NCBI GenBank assembly: GCA_934589065.1 | Contig: CAKTNN010000017.1 | Coordinates: 1 to 42,043, forward strand | Direction: 5' to 3' | DNA length: 42,043 bases | From: an uncultured Oscillospiraceae bacterium | GTDB lineage: Bacteria; Bacillota; Clostridia; Oscillospirales; Oscillospiraceae | Shown: piece by piece, positions 31,561 through 39,905 of the stretch | How the letters are laid out: each line of letters begins with the position of its first letter | Numbering within the stretch: the first letter of the stretch is position 1 | Translations under genes and position numbers: made by a program | Notes under the pieces: generated by a model | Seen by the model: the letters and a program-made list of their open reading frames with translations, nothing else | Database searches by the model: none | What the model was told of the DNA's origin: nothing

Positions 31561-32949
31561 TCAAAAACGGAAATAGAGGAAGGGATTATAAGAGCCATCC
31601 ACCAGAAAAGCGGTGCAGATTATGAGCAGCAGGCTCAGGGCCAGGGGGGTCAGAACGGCGGCTGCCTTCGGGAAGCGTTGGCACAGGCGGCGGGCCGCCT
31701 GCTTTGGCAGGGGCGTTGCCCCCACTGCGGAGAGAACTAGCAGCAGAGCGTTGCTCCGCAGCAGATATACCGCCTCCTGGGAGACGAGGGGCAGTCCGCC
31801 CAGGCCCAGCATTTGCTTCATGCAGTCTGCGGCAGCGGAGAGGCTGGAAGCATCAAAGAGCACAAAGCTGAATGTCACCGCCAAAAGCACATATATCCGG
31901 CTGAAAACGCGGCTCTTTTCCAGGCGGGGGAGCAGAAATACCTTTTCCAGCATCAGCAGCAAAGCGAAGTACAGCCCCCAGAATATAAAATTCCAGGCAG
32001 CGCCGTGCCAGAAGCCGGTGAGCATCCACACAATGAGAATGTTCAGAAACTGCCGCAGCTTTCCTTTGCGGTTGCCCCCCAGGGGGATATACACATAGTC
32101 CCGGAACCAGGTGCCGAGGGAGATGTGCCAGCGCCGCCAGAATTCCGTAATGCTCCGGGAAATATAGGGGTAGCAAAAGTTTTCCGGGAAGCGGAAGCCG
32201 AAGAGTCTGCCAAGACCGATTGCCATATCGCTGTAGCCGGAGAAATCAAAGTAGATGTGCAGGCAGAAGCTGACGGCATACAGCCAGACGAACAAAAGAC
32301 TGTTGTTTGCGGTTTGATGCCAGGCTGCCGTAATTTCTCCCAGAAGATTTGCCAGCAGCACCTTTTTTCCCAGACCGATGAGAAACCGCTGAGCGCCCTG
32401 CCGGATATTCTCAAAATTATGGACGCGGTTTTTTAACTGCTGGGCAATATCGGAATACCGCACAATGGGCCCGGCGATCAGCTGGGGGAAGAAGGTGACA
32501 TAACACGCAAGATCGATGGGATTCTTTTGGGCCGTTACCTGCCCCCGATAGACATCGACGGTGTAGCTTAAAATCTGGAAGGTGTAGAAGCTGATGCCCA
32601 CAGGCAGGGCAATTTTCGCCAGATAGAAGGAAGTGCCTGCAAGGGCATTCAGGTTTTCCAGAAAGAAGTTTGCATATTTAAAGTAGACGAGAAAGCCCAG
32701 GCTAAAAAGGGCAGACAGAACCAGAAGCGGCTTCCTTTTTCCGGGAAACCGCTCCATTGCCAGCCCAAAGCCGTAGCCCAGGGCCGTAGAAATCAGCATC
32801 ACTGCCAGGAGTTTGGGCTCCCCCCAGGCGTAAAACAGGAGGCTGCATAGCAGCAGCAGGGCGTTTTTGGCCTTTTTTGGTGCGAGGTAGTAAAAAATCA
32901 ACGCAAGGGGGAGAAAATAATAGAGAAAAGGAATACTGGAAAAAATCAT
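31561..32949 (-). CDS. MBOAT O-acyltransferase (AlgI/DltB type)
   Basis: 462 residues with about ten membrane helices. IFSSIPFLYYFLPLALIFYYLAPKKAKN at the start, QLIAGPIVRYSDIAQQL, SGYSDMAIGLGRLFGFRFPENFCYPYISRSITEFWRRWHISLGTWFRDYVYIPLGGN, and WHGAAWNFIFWGLY (with the catalytic His) are typical. It moves acyl groups across the membrane for the DHHW protein encoded next, for acetylation of an exopolymer or wall glycan. The gene follows a lipoprotein gene by 86 bases with a hairpin between. Confidence 0.93.
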   Translation of the reverse strand: MIFSSIPFLYYFLPLALIFYYLAPKKAKNALLLLCSLLFYAWGEPKLLAVMLISTALGYGFGLAMERFPGKRKPLLVLSALFSLGFLVYFKYANFFLENLNALAGTSFYLAKIALPVGISFYTFQILSYTVDVYRGQVTAQKNPIDLACYVTFFPQLIAGPIVRYSDIAQQLKNRVHNFENIRQGAQRFLIGLGKKVLLANLLGEITAAWHQTANNSLLFVWLYAVSFCLHIYFDFSGYSDMAIGLGRLFGFRFPENFCYPYISRSITEFWRRWHISLGTWFRDYVYIPLGGNRKGKLRQFLNILIVWMLTGFWHGAAWNFIFWGLYFALLLMLEKVFLLPRLEKSRVFSRIYVLLAVTFSFVLFDASSLSAAADCMKQMLGLGGLPLVSQEAVYLLRSNALLLVLSAVGATPLPKQAARRLCQRFPKAAAVLTPLALSLLLIICTAFLVDGSYNPFLYFRF

Positions 32950-32992
32950 TCGGGGGTATCCTTTCTAACATATTTCCAAAATACAACGAGAC

Positions 32993-33028
32993 TTTTGGGG
33001 GGCGATGCGGTCATCGCCCCCCAAAAAA
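32993..33028. other. Strong stem-loop between the lipoprotein and MBOAT genes
   Basis: GGGGGGCGATG and CATCGCCCCCC form an 11-bp stem around CGGT, extended by TTTT on one side and AAAA on the other. On neither strand does a T run follow, so it is not a standard terminator. It could be an mRNA processing or stability element. Confidence 0.6.
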
Positions 33029-33035
33029 AGATTCG

Positions 33036-33617
33036 TCAGGCTTCCGCCGGAGCTTCTACAAGTACATTGGCCCCCAGGGAGGCAGCGCTATTTTTGAACT
33101 GCTGAATGAGATCGTCCGCGCCGTAGGCGGTGATCATAAAGCTGCCCAGGTTCAGCACCACCACGGTATCGGGGAAGCCGCACATCCAGTGGTTGGACTG
33201 CACCAGCTCCTGATAGTGGTCGGCAAAGGAGGCGGCATCCGTGCCCTCCTTCAGCTGCATGACAGCGGAGCAGAAGGTATTGGTGTTCATCATGTGCATC
33301 AGCGTGGCGGCGTCGCCGGTGAGCGCGTCCATCAGGGTGTCATCCAGAAGGATCTGGTACTGGAAGGTTTCACCGTAGGCGTTTACGTCGAAGGCACCGG
33401 GGCCCTCGGTGTCATGGGCTTCGTCGCCGCCGGCGGCGGGGAAGGAATCGTCCTGGGGCATTCCCTGCCAAATGGCCTCCATCAGCTCCAGGGAGGTGGC
33501 GTAAGCGGGCTCAGAAGGGGCGGTTTCGGTGGCTGCAGGAGCGGCAGACTTGCCGCAGCCTGCAAATAGGGATACGCAGAGAACTGCACAGAGAACGAGC
33601 GTAACGATTTTTTTCAT
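33036..33617 (-). CDS. Lipoprotein of unknown function next to the MBOAT/DHHW genes
   Basis: 193 residues. Lipoprotein signal with FAGC (Cys21), then an Ala/Thr/Glu linker and a folded part of about 140 residues: TSLELMEAIWQGMPQDDSFPAAGG, TFQYQILLDDTLMDALTGDAATLMHMMNTNTFCSAVMQLKEG, SFADHYQELVQSNHWMCGFPDTVVVLNLGSFMITAYGADDLIQQFK. This resembles the DUF4358-type lipoproteins found beside MBOAT/DHHW genes in Clostridia, though I cannot confirm that. The ribosome site (AAGGAAAT) is good. It is probably part of the same surface O-acylation unit. 33618-33866 before it shows a possible minus-strand -10 (TATAAT near 33773) but no clear -35. Confidence 0.72.
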   Translation of the reverse strand: MKKIVTLVLCAVLCVSLFAGCGKSAAPAATETAPSEPAYATSLELMEAIWQGMPQDDSFPAAGGDEAHDTEGPGAFDVNAYGETFQYQILLDDTLMDALTGDAATLMHMMNTNTFCSAVMQLKEGTDAASFADHYQELVQSNHWMCGFPDTVVVLNLGSFMITAYGADDLIQQFKNSAASLGANVLVEAPAEA

Positions 33618-33866
33618 GGTTTATTTCCTTTCAATGTTACTGCGTTTGGGGCAAAAGCCATACATGGGGAAGTATTTCCCAATGGAGACGTTTTATTGGC
33701 TTTCCCACTTTCTTTTACCTCAGAAAAATGAACAGACAATATGCCGTCTGTAAATTTTCTGGGTGCCGGAGGATTATATCATAGTTTCTGCCAAATGCAC
33801 AGCCCCAATTTTTTCCTGGGCGGGGATAAGGAATGGTGCTATAATTATAATAAGGAGGGAAAGACC

Positions 33867-35465
33867 ATGAAACTGACATTCTTAGGCGCGACCCACGAGG
33901 TAACGGGCTCCTGCACCATGGTGGAGTGCTGCGGCAGGGTTGGACTGGTGGACTGCGGCATGGAGCAGGGGAAGGATTGCTTTGAAAATCAGAGCCTTCC
34001 CGTAAGTCCTGCCAAGCTGGATTTTGTGCTGCTGACCCATGCCCACATCGATCACTCGGGGCTGCTGCCGCTGCTGACAAAAAACGGCTTCCGGGGGCGC
34101 ATCTACGCCACGGAAGAAACCGCCAACCTCAGCGCCATTATGCTGATGGACTGTGCCCATATCCAGATGCAGGAGGCCCAGTGGAAAACCCGAAAGGCCG
34201 CCCGGGCAGGTCTTGACCCGGTGGAGCCGCTGTATGATCTGACGGATGTGCAGAACTGCCTGAAACGGTTTCGCCCCTGCCGGATGCAGGAGCGCAGCCA
34301 GATCGCGGAAGGAATCGAAGTGCGGTTTGTGAGTGCCGGGCATCTTCTGGGCTCTGCCTCCATTGAGCTGTGGCTGACGGAAAACGGCACCACCCGGAAG
34401 GTGGTATTCAGCGGCGACCTTGGCAATGTAAATATGCCTATTCTGCGGGGAAAGGATTATATAGAAGCGGCGGACTTTGCGGTAATCGAGTCCACCTACG
34501 GAGATCGGCTCCATGAGTCCTGCCAGGATCCTACGTCTTTTCTGGCAGCGTGCATCCGCACCACCCTTGGCAAAGGGGGCAACCTGGTGATTCCCGCCTT
34601 TGCCGTGGGCAGAACCCAGGAGATGCTGTACCTTCTGCGGGAAATTCAGCAGAAGAATCTGGCGGGGATGCAGTTCCCCGTGTACGTGGATAGCCCTCTG
34701 GCAATCGAGGCCACAGGGGTATTCTTGCAGTGCGCTCCGGGCTGCCTGGATGACGAGACGCTGGAGCTGACCCGGCAGGGCATCAATCCGCTGATGTTCC
34801 CGGGGCTGTACCTGGCGGTGACCAGCGAGGAATCCAAGGCCATCAATGCAGACCCCACCCCGAAGGTGATCCTCTCCGCCAGCGGTATGTGCGAGGCGGG
34901 GCGCATTCGCCACCACCTAAAGCACAATCTGTGGCGGGAAAACTGCGCCGTGCTGTTCGTGGGCTACCAGGCTGAGGGAACATTGGGCAGGTCTTTGCTG
35001 GAAGGGGCTAAGAAAGTAAAGCTATTTAATGAAGAGGTGGCGGTAAATGCCCGCATCCTCAGTATGCCCGGAAAGAGCGGACACGCAGACCAGGCAGAAC
35101 TTTTAAACTGGCTGTCCCACTTTACGGAAAAGCCGAGGCACGTCTTTGTAAACCACGGGGACGATGCGGTCGCCGCGTCCTTTGCGGGGGTAATCTGGCA
35201 GCGGCTGGGGATTCACGCCTCCGCGCCCTTCTCCGGGGCGATTTTCAATGCAGCCACCGGACGGTATGAATATGAGCCTCTGGGAATTCCTGTGGTTAAG
35301 AAGGCGGAAACGCCTGCCGCAGCCCGAAAGAACAGCGTTTATGCAAAACTTACTGCGGCTTTGGCCCGCCTTACCGCCGTTGTGGAGTCTTTCCGGGGCA
35401 GAAGCAACAAGGATGCAGGACGGCTTGCAGATCAGATCAATGCGCTTTGCGATAAATGGCAGTGA
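33867..35465 (+). CDS. Beta-CASP metallo-beta-lactamase-fold nuclease
   Basis: 532 residues from ATG 33867, behind AAGGAGGG. Metal site HAHIDHSG (His58, His60, Asp62, His63), then SAGHLLGSASIELW, FSGDLGN and VIESTYGDR (beta-CASP motif A), followed by the cap (SASGMCEAGRIRHHLKHNLW) and PGKSGHADQAELLNWL (motif C region). This is the CPSF-73/RNase family found as single proteins in bacteria and acting on RNA ends; its own substrate is not known. It stands alone, and TATAAT about 25 bases before the start with no clear -35 may be its promoter. A terminator follows. Confidence 0.9.
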   Translation: MKLTFLGATHEVTGSCTMVECCGRVGLVDCGMEQGKDCFENQSLPVSPAKLDFVLLTHAHIDHSGLLPLLTKNGFRGRIYATEETANLSAIMLMDCAHIQMQEAQWKTRKAARAGLDPVEPLYDLTDVQNCLKRFRPCRMQERSQIAEGIEVRFVSAGHLLGSASIELWLTENGTTRKVVFSGDLGNVNMPILRGKDYIEAADFAVIESTYGDRLHESCQDPTSFLAACIRTTLGKGGNLVIPAFAVGRTQEMLYLLREIQQKNLAGMQFPVYVDSPLAIEATGVFLQCAPGCLDDETLELTRQGINPLMFPGLYLAVTSEESKAINADPTPKVILSASGMCEAGRIRHHLKHNLWRENCAVLFVGYQAEGTLGRSLLEGAKKVKLFNEEVAVNARILSMPGKSGHADQAELLNWLSHFTEKPRHVFVNHGDDAVAASFAGVIWQRLGIHASAPFSGAIFNAATGRYEYEPLGIPVVKKAETPAAARKNSVYAKLTAALARLTAVVESFRGRSNKDAGRLADQINALCDKWQ

Positions 35466-35527
35466 ATCTTGCAAATTCTGAATGGAATATACGGTATATA
35501 GCTGAATAATATGCGCATTTTTGAAAA

Positions 35528-35561
35528 CAGCCCCGGGGGACGCCCTCCCGGGGCTGCTTTT
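35528..35561 (+). terminator. Terminator of the beta-CASP gene
   Basis: CAGCCCCGGG (35528-35537) and its complement (35547-35556) form a 10-bp stem followed by CTTTTTAT. Confidence 0.85.
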
Positions 35562-35772
35562 TATGCAACACCCGTATGGACAAGTGTAGATGGCGTGTGG
35601 AAAGTGTATTCCTGCGGCGGATACCTGTATGCAATGAGAATATGTTTTTGAAAAGAAAGAAGAAAAGTTGATTCTTACACAAAAAAAGACTTCCGTACAA
35701 GAAAAGTTTTGTAGGAAGTGACGAATGCCAAAAAAAGAATTGAATTTATACGCATTTTGTTGCAATTTAAGG

Positions 35773-35827
35773 TTGACAAAAGATGCGCTTTTAGCTATAG
35801 TATGAACATCCCGTAAATAAGGGATGA
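35773..35827 (+). promoter_or_regulatory. Promoter and leader hairpin of the DUF3798 transporter operon
   Basis: A perfect -35 TTGACA (35773-35778), a 17-base spacer and TATAGT (35796-35801) form a very strong promoter, 58 bases before the binding-protein start. CATCCC...GGGATG (35808-35827) in the leader can fold into a small hairpin. The stretch 35562-35772 shows nothing else. Confidence 0.72.
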
Positions 35828-35858
35828 AATCTTTTGAGGAAAAGATGGAGGTTCAAGA

Positions 35859-37151
35859 ATGAAAAAGTTAATGAGCGTCCTGCTGGTCCTGGCTATGGCT
35901 CTTGCCCTGGTAGCCTGCGGCAGCAGCAGCACCCCCGCCGCCACCACCGCTTCCACTGCAGCTCCCGCTGCTGACAGCGCAGATGCCACCGAGGCTCCTG
36001 CAGCTGACAACGGCAACGCTCTGCTGGATGCAGACGGCAACCCCTTCCACATCGGCATCGTAACCGGTTCCGTTTCTCAGTCCGAGGACGACCGCCGCGG
36101 TGCTGAGGCTTTCCAGAAAATGTACGGCGAAGAGAATGTCACCCTGGCAATCTACCCCGACAACTTCACCGAAGAGCTGGAAACCACCATTCAGACCATT
36201 GTGAATCTGTCCGATGATCCCGAGATGAAGGCCATCGTGGTCAACCAGGCTGTGCCCGGCACCACCGAAGCTTTCCGTCAGATCAAGGAGCGCCGCCCCG
36301 ACATCATCTGCATCGCCGGTGAGTCCCACGAGGATCTGCCCGAGATCGGCTCCGCTGCTGACCTGACCTGCAACAACGACTTTGTTGCCCGTGGTTACCT
36401 GATTATCCGTACCGCTCACGAGCTGGGCTGCGACACCTTCGTTCACATCTCCTTCCCCCGCCACATGGCTTATGAGACCATGTCCCGCCGTGTTGCCATC
36501 ATGAAGGCTGCCTGCGAAGAGTTCGGCATGAAGTTCGTTCTGGAAACCGCTCCCGATCCCACCTCTGACGTCGGCGTTGCCGGTGCTCAGGCTTACATCC
36601 TGGAGAAGGTTCCTGAGTGGGTTGAGAAGTACGGCACGAAGGCCGCTTACTTCTGCACCAACGATGCACACACCGAGCCCCTGCTGAAGCAGCTGCTGGA
36701 GTACGGCGGATACTTCATCGAGGCTGACCTGCCCTCTCCTCTGATGGGCTATCCCGGCGCTCTGGGCCTGGATCTGACCGAAGAGGCTGGCGACTTTGAG
36801 AAGATCCTGGCTAAGGTTGAGTCCGCTATCTGCGAAAAGGGCGGCGCTGACCGCTTCGGCACCTGGGCTTATTCCTACGGCTACACCGTCTCCGCCGGTC
36901 TGGCTGAGCATGCAAAGAACGTCCTGCAGGGCGAGAGCGAGCTGTGCGATGTAGACGATATCGCAAAGGCCTACCAGGTATTCTCCCCCAAGGCTCAGTG
37001 GAACGGCTCCAACTACACCAATGCTGACACCGGTGTTAAGCTGGACAACGTGTTCCTGGTCTATCAGGATACCTACATCATGGGTAATCCCGGCCACTTC
37101 ATGGGCTCCACCTCTGTTGAGGTTCCTGAGAAGTACTTCACTCTGAAGTAA
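35859..37151 (+). CDS. DUF3798-type ABC substrate-binding lipoprotein
   Basis: 430 residues. Lipobox with Cys20 (LVAC), Ala/Thr linker to about 50, then FHIGIVTGSVSQSEDDRRGAEAFQKMYGEENVTLAIYPDNFTEELETTIQTIVNLSDDPEMKAIVVNQAVPGTTEAFRQIKERRPDIICIAGESHED, the start of a type-I binding-protein fold. The sequence fits the DUF3798 family I recall beside sugar-type ABC genes. Solute unknown. Codons are highly biased (CTG, GGC, CGC/CGT), and the gene is alone behind a strong promoter, with a partial terminator after it, so it is made in excess over the transporter. Confidence 0.85.
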   Translation: MKKLMSVLLVLAMALALVACGSSSTPAATTASTAAPAADSADATEAPAADNGNALLDADGNPFHIGIVTGSVSQSEDDRRGAEAFQKMYGEENVTLAIYPDNFTEELETTIQTIVNLSDDPEMKAIVVNQAVPGTTEAFRQIKERRPDIICIAGESHEDLPEIGSAADLTCNNDFVARGYLIIRTAHELGCDTFVHISFPRHMAYETMSRRVAIMKAACEEFGMKFVLETAPDPTSDVGVAGAQAYILEKVPEWVEKYGTKAAYFCTNDAHTEPLLKQLLEYGGYFIEADLPSPLMGYPGALGLDLTEEAGDFEKILAKVESAICEKGGADRFGTWAYSYGYTVSAGLAEHAKNVLQGESELCDVDDIAKAYQVFSPKAQWNGSNYTNADTGVKLDNVFLVYQDTYIMGNPGHFMGSTSVEVPEKYFTLK

Positions 37152-37180
37152 CGGCTGCAAGATCAAACAAAATACGAAAT

Positions 37181-37212
37181 AGGGGGGAGGGGAAACTCTC
37201 TCCCCTGTTTTT
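37181..37212 (+). terminator. Intraoperon terminator after the binding-protein gene
   Basis: AGGGGGGAG pairs with CTCTCCCCT (one G-T pair) around GGGAAACT, followed by GTTTTT. The next ATG is only about 20 bases away, so read-through would be partial and would set the ratio of binding protein to transporter. Confidence 0.68.
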
Positions 37213-37230
37213 ACAGGTAAGGAACTGCTT

Positions 37231-38820
37231 ATGGAAAAGAAAACTGCTCCGTTGCTGGAGATGCGAAACATCAAAAAGGATTTCTTCGGAAATCAGGTTC
37301 TGGAAGATATCAACTTTACCTTGGAAGCCGGCGAGGTACTGGGCCTGGTCGGCGAAAACGGCGCTGGTAAGAGTACCCTTATGAAGATCCTGTTCGGCAT
37401 GGATGTTATTCGGGAAACCGGCGGCTACGGCGGCGATGTGCTGCTGAATGGGGAAAAGGTCAATTTTGCCACCCCCTTCGATGCATTAAAGGCCGGTATC
37501 GGCATGGTGCATCAGGAATTCTCTCTGATTCCCGGCTTTACTGCCACGGAAAATATTCTGCTCAACCGTGAGCCCCAAAAGAAGAATGTTCTGTCCGAAG
37601 TGTTCGGCCCCCGGCTGAACACCCTGGACTATAAAGAAATGGATAAGTGTGCGGATGCCGCCATCGAGAAGATGGGCGTCCACATCGATGCCGACATGCG
37701 CATCAGCGATATGCCTGTCGGTCATAAGCAGTTTACCGAAATTGCACGAGAGCTGAGCAAGGATCAGCTGAAGCTGCTGATTCTGGATGAGCCCACCGCC
37801 GTGCTGACGGAGAAGGAAGCGGATGCGCTGCTGGATTCCATCCGCGGTATGTCCAAGCGGGGCATTTCCGTCATCTTTATTACCCACCGCCTCCACGAGA
37901 TTCTGTCCGTGTGCGACAAGGTGGTTATCATGCGGGACGGTCACGTGGTTGAGGATGTCCCCGCAGCCGAAACTAATGTAGACAGCATCACCAAGGCCAT
38001 GGTGGGCCGCAAGGTGAATGTTTCCGTTCAGCAGGATGTGCAGGATCATTCCGATGCCAAGACCATCCTCTCCATCCGCAAGCTTTGGGTGGATATGCCC
38101 GGCGAGATTGTCCGCAATGTCAGCCTGGATGTGAAGGAAGGCGAGATTCTGGGCATCGGCGGCCTGGCAGGCCAGGGCAAGCTGGGCATTCCCAACGGCG
38201 TTATGGGCCTGTATGAGGCCGGCGGCACGGTGGAGTTTGACGGCAAGCCCATTCCGCTGAACAACCCCCGCAGATGCCTGGATGAGCAGCTGGCCTTTGT
38301 ATCCGAGGATCGCCGGGACGTGGGCCTTCTGCTGGACGAAACCCTGGAGTGGAACATTGCCTTCCCCGCCATGCAGATTCACAATAAGTTCCTGAAGAGC
38401 TATCTGGGCGGCCTTGTGAAGTGGCGTGATGAAAAGGCCATTCACGATGTGACCGAGCAGTACATCGACGAACTGAAAATCAAGTGCACCTCTTCCAAGC
38501 AGAAGGCGCGGGAACTTTCCGGCGGCAACCAGCAGAAGGTGTGCCTTGCCAAGGCCTTTGCATTGGAGCCCAAGTTCCTCTTTGTTTCCGAGCCCACCCG
38601 AGGCATTGACGTTGGCGCCAAGGCCCTGGTTCTGGATGCACTGAAAAAGTTCAATCGGGAAAGCGGCGTTACCGTGGTGATGATCTCCTCCGAGCTGGAG
38701 GAGCTGCGCTCCACCTGCGACCGCATCGCCATCGTCTCCGGCGGACGCATCGCCGGTATCCTGCCGGCTACGGAATCCAGCGAGGCCTTTGGCGCGCTGA
38801 TGGTCAGCCAGGTGAAATAA
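37231..38820 (+). CDS. Sugar/nucleoside-type ABC transporter, two-domain ATPase
   Basis: 529 residues, in the style of RbsA/XylG/nucleoside importers. Domain 1: Walker A GENGAGKST (41-49), MVHQEFSLI Q-loop, a reduced signature PVGHKQFTEIAREL, Walker B LLILDEPTAVL, and switch ITHRLHE. Domain 2: P-loop GLAGQGKLG without the Ser/Thr, signature LSGGNQQKV, and Walker B FLFVSEPTRGID in which the Asp before Glu is Ser. One ATP site is thus probably degenerate, as is common for this class. It works with the two permeases downstream (12 bases to the first). Confidence 0.94.
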   Translation: MEKKTAPLLEMRNIKKDFFGNQVLEDINFTLEAGEVLGLVGENGAGKSTLMKILFGMDVIRETGGYGGDVLLNGEKVNFATPFDALKAGIGMVHQEFSLIPGFTATENILLNREPQKKNVLSEVFGPRLNTLDYKEMDKCADAAIEKMGVHIDADMRISDMPVGHKQFTEIARELSKDQLKLLILDEPTAVLTEKEADALLDSIRGMSKRGISVIFITHRLHEILSVCDKVVIMRDGHVVEDVPAAETNVDSITKAMVGRKVNVSVQQDVQDHSDAKTILSIRKLWVDMPGEIVRNVSLDVKEGEILGIGGLAGQGKLGIPNGVMGLYEAGGTVEFDGKPIPLNNPRRCLDEQLAFVSEDRRDVGLLLDETLEWNIAFPAMQIHNKFLKSYLGGLVKWRDEKAIHDVTEQYIDELKIKCTSSKQKARELSGGNQQKVCLAKAFALEPKFLFVSEPTRGIDVGAKALVLDALKKFNRESGVTVVMISSELEELRSTCDRIAIVSGGRIAGILPATESSEAFGALMVSQVK

Positions 38821-38832
38821 GGAGGGCGAAAC

Positions 38833-39903
38833 ATGGAAACAACTAAGAAAAAGGGCCTGCTTCGCCGCGCCGCGGAAAGCTATGGCGTCCCCAGAATGAT
38901 CATCACGGGCTTTTTGCTGCTGATGTTTGTTCTGTGCCCCTTTGCAGGGGTAAATCTGTGGACACAGTTCACAAACGTATTTAACCGCTTCAGCTGGAAC
39001 GCGGTGATGGTTCTGGCAATGGTGCCCATGATTCATTCCGGCTGCGGCCTGAATATGGGTCTGCCTCTGGCAATTATCTCCGGCCTTTTGGGCTCTACGC
39101 TGTCCATCGAGCTGGGCTTCACCGGCGCTATGAGCTTTTTCATGGCAATGGTGCTGGCGACTCCCTTTGCAATCATCCTGGGCACTGCCTACGGGTGGCT
39201 GCTGAACCGGATCAAGGGCGGCGAAATGATGGTTGCCACCTATGTTGGCTTCTCTGCCGTGTCCTTCATGTGCATGATGTGGCTGCTGCTGCCCTACAAG
39301 AGCCCTACCATGGTTTGGGGCTTTGCCGGTAAGGGCCTGAGAACCACCATCTCCCTGGAGGGCTTCTATGATAAGGTCCTGGCAAACTTCCTGGCAATTG
39401 ACCTGAATAAATTTGGCATCAATCTGGTGATTCCCACCGGAAGCCTGCTCTTCTTTGCAGTCCTTGCCTTCCTGATGTGGGCATTCCTGCATACCAAAAC
39501 CGGCACGGCAATGACCGCCGTGGGCTCCAACCCCGCCTTTGCCAAGGCTGCGGGCATCAACATCGATAAGATGCGTATGCTCTCCGTTGTCCTTTCCACC
39601 TGGCTGGGCGCCGTGGGCATTCTGGTTTATCAGCAGGGCTTCGGCTTCGTGCAGATGTACATGGCCCCCTTCAATATGGCAATGCCCGCCGTGGCTGCCA
39701 TCCTGATTGGCGGCGCATCCGTCAATAAGGCCTCCATTGCCAATGTAATTATCGGTACATTCCTGTATCAGGGCCTGGTGACCATGACGCCTACCGTAAT
39801 GAACAGCATGGTTCAGATGGACATGAGTGAGGTTATCCGTATCGTGGTGTCCAATGGTATGATCGTCTACGCACTGACCCGGAAGACGGAAGGAGGCAAA
39901 TAA
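38833..39903 (+). CDS. ABC transporter permease (first), sugar/nucleoside family
   Basis: 356 residues with about nine hydrophobic helices, of the branched-chain/sugar permease type (BPD_transp_2). GGAGGGCG lies before the ATG. VPMIHSGCGLNMGLPLAIISGLLG and AFAKAAGINIDKMRMLSVVLSTWLGAVGILVYQQGFGFVQMYMAPFNMAMPAVAAILIGGASVNKASIANVIIG are family-typical. One of two different permeases that pair into the transport channel. It ends 2 bases before the second. Confidence 0.93.
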   Translation: METTKKKGLLRRAAESYGVPRMIITGFLLLMFVLCPFAGVNLWTQFTNVFNRFSWNAVMVLAMVPMIHSGCGLNMGLPLAIISGLLGSTLSIELGFTGAMSFFMAMVLATPFAIILGTAYGWLLNRIKGGEMMVATYVGFSAVSFMCMMWLLLPYKSPTMVWGFAGKGLRTTISLEGFYDKVLANFLAIDLNKFGINLVIPTGSLLFFAVLAFLMWAFLHTKTGTAMTAVGSNPAFAKAAGINIDKMRMLSVVLSTWLGAVGILVYQQGFGFVQMYMAPFNMAMPAVAAILIGGASVNKASIANVIIGTFLYQGLVTMTPTVMNSMVQMDMSEVIRIVVSNGMIVYALTRKTEGGK

Positions 39904-39905
39904 TC

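Noticed and set aside
37486..39492. A 668-codon open frame on the minus strand opposite the ABC ATPase and first permease genes
   Set aside because: It runs across two well-identified genes on the plus strand, and its composition (His, Gln, Gly) is typical of antisense frames in GC-rich codons.
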